Shown piece after piece: positions 20,031 through 26,348 of a stretch of DNA of 28,392 nt (positions are counted from its first letter, which is position 1; each line of letters starts with the position of its first letter). Location of the stretch: positions 1 to 28,392 of the forward strand of contig JAJYMT010000069.1 of NCBI GenBank assembly GCA_021786695.1. The letters are read 5' to 3'. Made by a program: the position numbers and the translations under genes. The DNA comes from a bacterium (GTDB lineage Bacteria; Patescibacteriota; Patescibacteriia; Patescibacteriales; GWE2-39-37). Under the pieces are notes generated by a model. It was not told the origin of the DNA. It saw only the letters and a program-made list of their open reading frames with translations, and ran no database searches.

Positions 20031-20063
20031 AAAATCCCCCGGCCGGATCGCTCCAGCCGGGGG
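20031..20063 (-). terminator. Rho-independent terminator of the 387-residue orphan gene
   Basis: Minus strand: CCCCCGGC, 12-nt loop, GCCGGGGG then ATTTTTT, starting 9 nt after the stop codon. Confidence 0.92.
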
Positions 20064-20071
20064 TGCTCTTG

Positions 20072-21235
20072 TCAGCTGACCGAGGTCATCAGGCCGACCG
20101 TGTCCACACCGTCCGCGCGGAAGGCATAGACCTGGTAGCGGCCGTCTTCCGCCGGTTCCCTGGTGCGGACGAACAGGGCGCCGTGGTTGGTGCCGCGGCG
20201 GCGCAGTTCGGCCAGGGTCTCGTCCGAGGCGATCACCATCGCCGAGACGACGCGGTTGGCCGAGTCGATCAGGACGATCTCCCGCTCGATTTCGAGCGGC
20301 TTCTCTTGCGACGGCTGCGGCCGGGTGAAGGTCAGGTTTTCCTTGACCTCCGTTTCGGCCACCGCCCCGCCCTTCTTGACCAGGCGGAAGTGCCTGAGAG
20401 CGGCCTCGGCCTTGGCCTCCGGCTGGTTCCAGCCGCTGACCACCAGGAACAGATCCCCGTGGTCGGCCACGCCGTGGTAGCCGGCCCGGTACTCTTCGAC
20501 CGTCAGCGGACAGCCGCTGACCCGCTCGCCGGTTTCGGTATAGGCGGCGATCCACTTCCGCAACGTCCGGTCGTGGAGTTCCTGCCGCCTCGCCGCGCGC
20601 TCCTCTTTGCGCCGGATCCGCTCCCGCTCTTCCGCCTCCCGTTTGTCCGCGGCCGCGCGCACCAGCTCTTTCCGCCGATCTTTCTCGAGTTTTTCCTCGA
20701 GCCGGCCCAGCGACTGCTCGACCGGAGTAAGCGCGTACCCGACGTTCAGGATGCGGTTGGTCTTGATCTTCAGCCGCCGGCCGGAAGCGATGTCGCCGCC
20801 GGGCATCAGCAGTTCCTTGCCGGCGATGGCCAGGGAGTTGCGCGCCGTGGAATCGGGTCCCAGCGGCAGGAAATCCTTCAGCGGGAAGGCGTACCGCAAC
20901 TGGAGCGTCTTCGGTCCATCGCCGGCAAGTACCGCCACCACCAGTTCCTGCTCCACCAGCACCAGCTTGAAGTGCCGGTAGACGCCGGGTGTCAGGTAGC
21001 TCTTGGCCCGGAAGAGCTCCAGCCGGTCCGCCAGGCGGCTGAATCCGGCCAGCAGCCAGTCGTGCTTCCAGTTCTTCGGCCGCCAGAAGGCGACCTCGAG
21101 CAGTTGCCCGAGCAGAGTGCAGGTGGTGATCATGCCGGAACCCTTCTCGTCGTCCCAGGAACGCTCCTCCTGGAGTGAAAAAAGATCGCCGAAATTCTTG
21201 CCGAGCCACGCGAGCGCCTCCGATACCGTAAACAT
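20072..21235 (-). CDS. Orphan cytosolic protein of unknown function
   Basis: A 387-residue protein with no signal peptide or membrane segment; I recognise no family. Residues 1-170 are mixed alpha/beta, Trp- and Leu-rich (W-L-G-K-N-F-G-D-L-F, F-W-R-P-K-N-W-K-H-D-W-L). A highly charged coiled coil covers about 185-235 (E-E-K-L-E-K-D-R-R-K, then R-E-A-E-E-R-E-R-I-R-R-K-E-E-R). The C-terminal ~150 residues are again globular. The start is fixed by AAAGGGGGG 4-5 nt before the ATG; upstream in-frame codons from 21280 lack an SD. It has a perfect consensus promoter, a hairpin-bearing leader and its own terminator. The base composition is markedly richer in G+C at third positions than its neighbours. 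Another minus frame (19995-21209) is Arg/Gly/Pro-rich and is a shadow. Confidence 0.8.
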   Translation of the reverse strand: MFTVSEALAWLGKNFGDLFSLQEERSWDDEKGSGMITTCTLLGQLLEVAFWRPKNWKHDWLLAGFSRLADRLELFRAKSYLTPGVYRHFKLVLVEQELVVAVLAGDGPKTLQLRYAFPLKDFLPLGPDSTARNSLAIAGKELLMPGGDIASGRRLKIKTNRILNVGYALTPVEQSLGRLEEKLEKDRRKELVRAAADKREAEERERIRRKEERAARRQELHDRTLRKWIAAYTETGERVSGCPLTVEEYRAGYHGVADHGDLFLVVSGWNQPEAKAEAALRHFRLVKKGGAVAETEVKENLTFTRPQPSQEKPLEIEREIVLIDSANRVVSAMVIASDETLAELRRRGTNHGALFVRTREPAEDGRYQVYAFRADGVDTVGLMTSVS

Positions 21236-21307
21236 CTGCACCCCCCTTTCCTGTCTGCTGTTGCGTTTTTTGGCTTCCAAGATCCCTGAACGATTCCCTT
21301 ATTTTTT

Positions 21308-21325
21308 GACGGCCGAAAAGCCGTC
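21308..21325 (-). promoter_or_regulatory. Hairpin in the leader of the orphan gene
   Basis: GACGGC, 6-nt loop, GCCGTC, about 30 nt after the predicted transcript start. On the minus strand it is followed by A-rich sequence, so it is not a terminator. It may stabilise the 5' end. Confidence 0.5.
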
Positions 21326-21361
21326 TGAATATGATTTGTAATGTTCAAAATACGATTTTAA

Positions 21362-21390
21362 ATTATATCATATTATAGAGTTTATGTCAA
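21362..21390 (-). promoter_or_regulatory. Perfect consensus promoter of the orphan gene
   Basis: Minus strand: TTGACA (21385-21390), 17 bp, TATAAT (21362-21367), with TGA directly before the -10. As strong on paper as the ribosomal operon promoter. Start near 21355, leader about 120 nt. Confidence 0.92.
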
Positions 21391-21431
21391 CCATCCGGTG
21401 CCTTCTAATATTTATTTAGCTAAAATAAAAC

Positions 21432-21480
21432 AAAAATACAGCCCCGCCCTTTTTGGAAAAAGGGCGGGGCTGTATTTTTT
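21432..21480 (-). terminator. Long bidirectional terminator of the Wzy-like gene
   Basis: A 23-bp perfect stem with A5/T5 at each end, arms 21432-21454 and 21457-21479, 20 nt after the stop codon of the gene at 21500. Confidence 0.92.
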
Positions 21481-21499
21481 ATGGGATAATTTCCTGTTC

Positions 21500-23917
21500 C
21501 TAGTACAAACCGGAGAATTGCTTGCGTACCGCGTCCTTGGTCGCGTCTTCCGGCAAAACGTTCAGCAAACTCTTGACCATCTCTCCCGCCTTCTGCCTTT
21601 CACCCACTTTCTGATAAAGCAGGGCAAGCGAGTAGAGCGAGTTGGCGTGGTTCGGATTGGCAGCCAGGATGCTCAAGAAAATCTGTTCGGAGTTGTTCAG
21701 GTCGTCGTTGCGGCCGATGGTCGCACCGGTAGCGCTGTTAGGCGAGACCGAAAGGCCCTGATCGGTCTGGCCGGTGGTGATATTGTTGCTGGCGGCCTGC
21801 CCCAGATCCGGTTTGACCACGCCGCGGTTAAACAGGATGCGGCCGAGCTCAAAACGGTAATCCAGGTTGTTGCCGGCCAGCACCGTGGCCTTCTTGAGCT
21901 GTTCGACGCTCTCACTCAGTTTGTTCATCTTTTCGTAAGCGATCGCCTGGCCGTAATAAGCGGCAGCCAAGTCGCTCTTCTTGTCGATCGCCTCCTGATA
22001 TTTTTTGATCGCCTCATTTAGATAGGTCTCTTTTTCTTTCGCGTCCTGCGCCAGGTTGGCGCGCGCCACGTTGATCAGGGCGATGCGGATGATCGGCGTC
22101 GGGTTGGCCGGATCAAGCTCCGCGTCCTTTTTATAGAGATTCTCGGCCCACTCGAGCGCCCCGCGGACATAGAAAGAGGCATTTTCATAGATCAGGGCCA
22201 GCCCCTCGTTGTTGGAGGCGGAGTTAGGCGCCAGGTCCACGGCCTTTTTGCCGTTATCGATGGCGTTCGCCAGATAATTGCCGACGGTCGTCTGATCGGC
22301 CCGTCCGGCGGCCTCCTGGTTGGCGAGCGCCAGATAGGTGTTCGCCAATTCCAGATAATATTTATCCTGATAGGGCGCGAGTTGCAGCGACTTGGTGAGC
22401 AGTTCGATCTTTTTGTTCTGGTCGGTTTCGCCGAGCGACTTCTGCGCGTAGATATCGGCCAGGTACATCTTAAAACCCATGGTGAACAGCACCACCACCG
22501 CAGCGGAAACGGTCAGAAAAATCGCGGACAATGCCAGCGCGTATTTGGGCGTGGCGCGGAAAGACAGGTTGACCGATTTGAACCGTTCGGGATAGATCGA
22601 CATCGCCACCGCGACCGTGAGAGCCGAGATCAATATCGCGACCAGGATGATCGAACCGTTGACCGGCAAAAGCAGCGCGGACAGGAGTACCACGACGAAA
22701 CTGGCGAACAACCCCAGCAAGATCAGTTGGGCATCTTTCTTGGCCGCTTTGATCAGCGCCAGGAAAGTGACGGACAAGGCGATCAACGCGATGATGATGA
22801 CGGCCAGAGTACCGAGCGAGCCGATCGTCGCCATGAATTCGAACAACGCTCCGGCGGCGCTGTCGAAGCGGGCGTTCCAGAGGATGGTACCGTTGAAATC
22901 CGGACTTTTGAACTTGCTGAAAGAATAATAAAAAGTAGAAGGGCCGGAACCGAGGATCGGATCAGCAATGATGCTGTTCTTGGCGATCTGCCAGGAAGCG
23001 GTGCGGGAAAGCGAGACCTCGGTCGGCAGGTTGAGCTTGGCAAAATTGAAGTTGCCAAGCACCAACTGGACGATCAGGAGCAGGAAGACCGCCACCGGAA
23101 TCACCATATCGTTCGATTCGGTCTTGATGATTTTTGCGAGCAGGAACATCAGGATGATTACCGCGCCGACCAGGGCCGCCGGCCAGAAAGTGAAGCCGGA
23201 CAGCAAGGTCAGGATTACCAGGTCAAGCAGAATCAACAGGCCCAGGACGATTTTTACGATCAGATTGAGGGTCTTGTTTTTATCCTCCCGCAATTCCTGG
23301 ATCTGAGAGGCCGCCACTACCAGGAGCGGCAAAGAGATGACGATGTAGGTGGTGAGCGAAGAAAGCGAACCGAGCGGATTAAAGCTCGCGGCCTTGGTGG
23401 CGACAATCGGCAGGATAAAGATGCCCGCGAGCTGGAGGATGGAATAGACGGAAATCAGGAAAGAAGAGCCGACCAGCGCCCAGAAAAACCACTTAGCGCG
23501 CTTGGCATCGATGTTATTGATCAAGAGATAATAGAACATGATAAAGGCGACCAGGCCGGCCAGTCCTTTGCTCGGATTGCCGAAGGCGCCGATCAAACTG
23601 TCTTTCTGACTGACGGACAGGATCGTTGACACGATGTAGACGACCACCAGTCCGACGATCGGCCAGTCGAGCGGCGTGCGCTTAAATTCCAGCTCTCCCT
23701 GGATCACGCCCTTGGAAACCCAGGCCACCGCGCCAAGGAGCACCAGGAAATAAAAGAGGATGTTTTTCTCAAACGGCAGGCCTTGCGAGGCCAGGCCGGT
23801 GAAAAACAGCGGCACCAAGAGGAAAATCAAAAAAAGCGCGCCGCCGACGATGTAGTCGAAACTTTTGGCCGCTCCTTGATCCTTGTTTTTGGCTTTAAGT
23901 TTGTCCACGATTTCCAT
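21500..23917 (-). CDS. O-antigen ligase/polymerase-like membrane protein with TPR domain
   Basis: An 805-residue two-part protein. Residues ~20-500 contain about 12 transmembrane helices with a large extracellular loop. The segment S-R-T-A-S-W-Q-I-A-K-N-S-I-I-A-D-P-I-L-G-S-G-P-S-T-F is the Wzy_C/WaaL-type signature (R near the start, G-x-G-x-x-x-[FY] at the end). Residues ~510-800 are soluble TPR-like repeats (A-I-K-K-Y-Q-E-A-I-D-K-K-S-D-L-A-A-A-Y-Y). The WaaL-TPR fusion is common for enzymes that ligate or polymerise sugars on lipids or proteins. A strong promoter lies at 23977-24005 and a terminator follows the gene, so it is a single-gene unit. The acceptor is unknown; S-layer or surface-protein glycosylation is one possibility given the neighbouring surface genes. 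Confidence 0.88.
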   Translation of the reverse strand: MEIVDKLKAKNKDQGAAKSFDYIVGGALFLIFLLVPLFFTGLASQGLPFEKNILFYFLVLLGAVAWVSKGVIQGELEFKRTPLDWPIVGLVVVYIVSTILSVSQKDSLIGAFGNPSKGLAGLVAFIMFYYLLINNIDAKRAKWFFWALVGSSFLISVYSILQLAGIFILPIVATKAASFNPLGSLSSLTTYIVISLPLLVVAASQIQELREDKNKTLNLIVKIVLGLLILLDLVILTLLSGFTFWPAALVGAVIILMFLLAKIIKTESNDMVIPVAVFLLLIVQLVLGNFNFAKLNLPTEVSLSRTASWQIAKNSIIADPILGSGPSTFYYSFSKFKSPDFNGTILWNARFDSAAGALFEFMATIGSLGTLAVIIIALIALSVTFLALIKAAKKDAQLILLGLFASFVVVLLSALLLPVNGSIILVAILISALTVAVAMSIYPERFKSVNLSFRATPKYALALSAIFLTVSAAVVVLFTMGFKMYLADIYAQKSLGETDQNKKIELLTKSLQLAPYQDKYYLELANTYLALANQEAAGRADQTTVGNYLANAIDNGKKAVDLAPNSASNNEGLALIYENASFYVRGALEWAENLYKKDAELDPANPTPIIRIALINVARANLAQDAKEKETYLNEAIKKYQEAIDKKSDLAAAYYGQAIAYEKMNKLSESVEQLKKATVLAGNNLDYRFELGRILFNRGVVKPDLGQAASNNITTGQTDQGLSVSPNSATGATIGRNDDLNNSEQIFLSILAANPNHANSLYSLALLYQKVGERQKAGEMVKSLLNVLPEDATKDAVRKQFSGLY

Positions 23918-23976
23918 AAATTTTAAAAATTATAAGGTTATTAACACCTTATTTGAAGTTATTTAAAGTTGCTAAA

Positions 23977-24005
23977 AGTATATCATATCCGAATATCGCT
24001 GACAA
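23977..24005 (-). promoter_or_regulatory. Promoter of the Wzy-like gene
   Basis: Minus strand: TTGTCA (24000-24005), 17 bp, TATACT (23977-23982) with TGA extension. Start near 23970, leader about 53 nt containing a small AAGGT/ACCTT hairpin (23934-23950). Confidence 0.85.
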
Positions 24006-24025
24006 TAAGCCAATTCGGCGCCTTC

Positions 24026-25198
24026 CTATAATTTTCCGGCCCGAATCTGCCGGCGCAGCCGCTCCATCAGAGTGAGATAGAACTCGAGATTGTTCAAGGT
24101 CGCCAGCCGCAGTCCCAGCGGCTCTTTGATTTTGAACAGATAATTGAGGTAAGCGCGGGAATATTGCCGGAGGATGGGTAATTTTGAGGCGGCGTTGATG
24201 GGATGTTTGTCGGAACCGAACTTTGTATTGGTTATATTTATAGTATCGTAAAATTTTGAATTTTGAATTTTGAATTTTGAAAATTGTTTCGGATTTCGGA
24301 TTTCGGATTTCGTGCTTTTTTTCCATAAAAAAAGCCGCCCATGCCTGCCCTCGCGCGTCGGAATGACGCAATCGAACATATCGACGCCGCGGCGGACCGC
24401 TTCGACGATCTGTTCCGGGTAACCGACCCCCATCAGGTAGCGGGGCGCCTCTTCGGGCATCGCCGGCACCAGGTAATCGAGCACCCGGTACATCTCTTGC
24501 GCCGTCTCCCCGACCGACAGCCCGCCGATGTTGTAGCCGTCAAAACCGATACCGGCCAGGTCGGCGATACTTTTTAGCCGTAATTTTTTATCTAAACCGC
24601 CCTGAATGACGGCATGGAGCAGCGGTTTTTTCCCTTTTAATTTTTGGTGGTACGTCTTGGACCGGCGCGCCCATAAGCTCGTCAGCTCAACCGACCCTTC
24701 CAGATATTCTCGGCCGGCCGGCAGGGCGACGCACTCGTCAAGACAAACCGCGATGTCCACGCCCAGATCGGCCTGGATTTTTATCGCCCGCTCCGGCGTC
24801 AGATTGAAATTCTTGCCGTCGATATAGGACTTAAACCCGACGCCTTTGTCCGTTAATTTAACCAACCCTTCCCCGCCCCTTTTTTTACCACCGGCCAAGC
24901 TGAAAACCTGGAAGCCGCCGGAGTCGGTCAGGATCGGCCCCGGCCAGCCGATAAATTTATGCAGGCCGCCGAATTTTTTCACCGGCTTTTCGCCCGGCCT
25001 TAGCATCAGGTGGTAGGTGTTGGACAGGATAATTTGGGCGCCGAGCCGTTGCAGTTCCTCGCCGGCGATATGTTTAACCGTGCCTTGCGTCGCCACCGGC
25101 ATGAAGAACGGCGTCTCGATTTTTCCGTGAGCGGTAGCCAGCACGGCGGCGCGGGCCCGCGACTTGCCGGAACGTTTTATTATCTTAAAATGTTTCAT
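24026..25198 (-). CDS. tgt: Queuine tRNA-ribosyltransferase lacking the zinc site
   Basis: A 390-residue Tgt, the enzyme that exchanges G34 of GUN-anticodon tRNAs for preQ1 in the queuosine pathway. The TIM-barrel active site is intact: D92 in T-D-S-G-G-F-Q, D154 in the C-L-D-E-C segment, G-G-L-S-V-G-E (225-231), nucleophile D276 in M-F-D-C-V-I-P-T-R and R282/R285. Compared with E. coli Tgt there is a 24-residue insertion at about 295-319 (S-E-I-R-N-P-K, F-K-I-Q-N-S-K-F), encoded by an AT-rich repeat. Downstream, the four zinc ligands are replaced: the Cys-x-Cys-x2-Cys positions are S338, L340 and L343, and the His is N369. The flanking sequence aligns without gaps (Y-S-R-A-Y-L), so this is not a frameshift. 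No SD. Confidence 0.93.
   Translation of the reverse strand: MKHFKIIKRSGKSRARAAVLATAHGKIETPFFMPVATQGTVKHIAGEELQRLGAQIILSNTYHLMLRPGEKPVKKFGGLHKFIGWPGPILTDSGGFQVFSLAGGKKRGGEGLVKLTDKGVGFKSYIDGKNFNLTPERAIKIQADLGVDIAVCLDECVALPAGREYLEGSVELTSLWARRSKTYHQKLKGKKPLLHAVIQGGLDKKLRLKSIADLAGIGFDGYNIGGLSVGETAQEMYRVLDYLVPAMPEEAPRYLMGVGYPEQIVEAVRRGVDMFDCVIPTREGRHGRLFLWKKSTKSEIRNPKQFSKFKIQNSKFYDTINITNTKFGSDKHPINAASKLPILRQYSRAYLNYLFKIKEPLGLRLATLNNLEFYLTLMERLRRQIRAGKL
24242..24328 (-). repeat. AT-rich repeat element inserted in frame in tgt
   Basis: On the plus strand it comprises three to four TTTTGAA units followed by TTGTTTCGG and three ATTTCGG units, ending TTTCGTGCTTTT. The TGTTTCGGATTT core and GTGCTT end recur in the rpmJ-rpsM gap (6228-6357). 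Translated in the tgt frame it gives K-S-E-I-R-N-P-K and F-K-I-Q-N-S-K-F, a pattern I know from many spurious ORFs in metagenomic CPR and related genomes. Confidence 0.8.
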
Positions 25199-25292
25199 TT
25201 ATCCAAACGATTAATTTTATCTCGGTTGATGGCGGCCTGATCCATATGGATAATCTACTACAATTCGCGGCCTTAATCAATTTTTTCCAATT
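25199..25292. other. Short gap between the lipoprotein unit and tgt
   Basis: Contains a 12-bp palindrome ATCCATATGGAT (25231-25242) and no convincing promoter for tgt; a TAAAAT about 20 nt before the ATG is the best -10 candidate. I see nothing else. Confidence 0.3.
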
Positions 25293-25293
25293 T

Positions 25294-25320
25294 AAAAGGC
25301 GCCTCGATCGGCAAGGCGCC
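25294..25320 (-). terminator. Terminator of the VKOR-lipoprotein unit
   Basis: Minus strand: GGCGCCT, 9-nt loop, AGGCGCC then TTTTAAATT, 20 nt after the lipoprotein stop codon. Confidence 0.85.
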
Positions 25321-25340
25321 AGTTCCTCTCAACGGCTATT

Positions 25341-25871
25341 TCAAAACATCACCGGCGCCACGCTCCAATACGCGGGATTCTTCGGAGCGCGCACGGTGGT
25401 CGAGACGACATATTTCGGGATCAGGCCGGAGATGCTGTCGGCATCGATCTTCGCGACGTTATCGGCCCAGATCTTCGAGACGTCCCACTTCCATCTCGCG
25501 GTCGGTTGGTCAAAGCCGTCCTGGAAGACGATTTTCATATCGCTCGACTCGACCTTCGCTTTCCGGCGGACGCCGCTCTTGTCTTCCCACACCATGCCGA
25601 CCTCGGCCGTCACGGCGGCCGGAGATACCCTTGGCTGGAGTAGGAAAAAAGCGCCGGCATTTTCAACCGGCCGCAGCTGATGCTCGCCAAATGCTCCGGC
25701 CTTTTCCAGCCGGTCGATGGTCTGGCGCACTCCCGCGATGACTTTCGGGCAGGTGCACTTGTTCGGGTCGACCGCGTAATCGGCGGTTTCGGCCGGAATA
25801 TTGGCCGATTCACAACCGGCGGCGAGCAGCGCAACGATTACGGACAAGACGGCCAGACGATTAAATCGCAT
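25341..25871 (-). CDS. Lipoprotein of unknown function
   Basis: A 176-residue protein with a clear lipoprotein signal: M-R-F-N-R-L-A-V-L-S-V-I-V-A then L-L-A-A-G-C with the lipidated cysteine at 20. The mature part begins with a flexible segment and a C-T-C pair (C39, C41). It continues as a helix (V-R-Q-T-I-D-R-L-E-K-A-G) and ends in a beta-rich region. No family is recognised; it does not resemble a thioredoxin. The start is supported by a strong SD (GGAGGAGGG). It overlaps the VKOR-like gene by 11 bp, so the two are translationally coupled and probably work together at the membrane, perhaps with the C-T-C pair as a redox partner (inference). Confidence 0.82.
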   Translation of the reverse strand: MRFNRLAVLSVIVALLAAGCESANIPAETADYAVDPNKCTCPKVIAGVRQTIDRLEKAGAFGEHQLRPVENAGAFFLLQPRVSPAAVTAEVGMVWEDKSGVRRKAKVESSDMKIVFQDGFDQPTARWKWDVSKIWADNVAKIDADSISGLIPKYVVSTTVRAPKNPAYWSVAPVMF

Positions 25872-26280
25872 AGGTCTCCCTCCTCCTTGTCTTGGTTTTG
25901 ATGATCGAGCAGATAAAGATGGCGGTGATCGCCAGGGAAGAAAAAAGGCAGTAAGGGCATACTCGGCGGATCACGAATACTGCCACAAAGGTGAGATAAA
26001 TTGAAAAGAACGTGCCCAGTCCGGAAACGATGAAAACCGCCACGGAACTGAGCGAGCCGAAACGCGGCCGCTTCTTTTCCAGCGCCGCCAGGAGCGCGAT
26101 CGCGAGATAGGCGGCCGCGCCGAGGATCGCGTTCGGCACGCCGGCGATTTTGCTGTAATCGCCGCTCCGCACCGGATGCGTGAAGGGGTCGGTCAGGTAC
26201 CAGTACGAAAGCAATAAGCAGTCCGCCAGACCGGCCAGCGCCAGCAATAAAATGGGTAGCCGAAACTTATCGGATTTCAT
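25861..26280 (-). CDS. VKOR-like membrane protein without the loop cysteines
   Basis: A 139-residue, four-helix membrane protein. The Y-S-K-I-A-G-V-P-N-A-I-L-G-A segment (42-55) matches the Y-S-x-[LI]-x-G-[IV]-P-x-[AV]-x-x-G motif of bacterial vitamin K epoxide reductase homologues. The active-site C-P-Y-C (C108, C111) is at the start of the last helix, as in the family. The periplasmic loop that normally carries a second cysteine pair (…G-C-D…) reads H-P-V-R-S-G-D here (35-41), so that shuttle pair is missing. VKORs re-oxidise thiol oxidoreductases to form disulfides in exported proteins; the cysteine-rich surface proteins in this window could be clients. Strong SD (GGAGGG). Confidence 0.78.
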   Translation of the reverse strand: MKSDKFRLPILLLALAGLADCLLLSYWYLTDPFTHPVRSGDYSKIAGVPNAILGAAAYLAIALLAALEKKRPRFGSLSSVAVFIVSGLGTFFSIYLTFVAVFVIRRVCPYCLFSSLAITAIFICSIIKTKTRRRETYAI

Positions 26281-26314
26281 TTTTCCCTCCGGATGGAAAT
26301 TTGGCCTTCGGTTG

Positions 26315-26342
26315 ATTCTACACGAGCGCCTTCAAAAGTCAA
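26315..26342 (-). promoter_or_regulatory. Promoter of the VKOR-lipoprotein unit
   Basis: Minus strand: TTGACT (26337-26342), 16 bp, TAGAAT (26315-26320). Start near 26308, about 28 nt before the VKOR ATG. The -35 lies just after the stop of the DUF11 gene at 26349. Confidence 0.75.
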
Positions 26343-26348
26343 GATTAA

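Noticed and set aside
19835..21178. A 447-codon plus-strand ORF opposite the CAP gene start and the orphan gene, and a 404-codon minus frame at 19995-21209
   Set aside because: Both run across the terminator at 20031-20063 and the CAP promoter. The composition (Arg/Gly/Pro or Leu/Gln/Arg) reflects high GC. The 387-codon frame has the SD, promoter and terminator.
22382..23629. A 415-codon plus-strand ORF rich in Gln, Arg and Asp
   Set aside because: It lies exactly opposite the Wzy-like gene, has low-complexity charged composition typical of the antisense of membrane helices, and has no SD or promoter.
24026..24371. Frameshift or pseudogene explanation for the odd C-terminus of tgt
   Set aside because: After the insertion the protein realigns to E. 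coli Tgt without gaps to the end, and the alternative minus frame (23949-24371) has no Tgt similarity.
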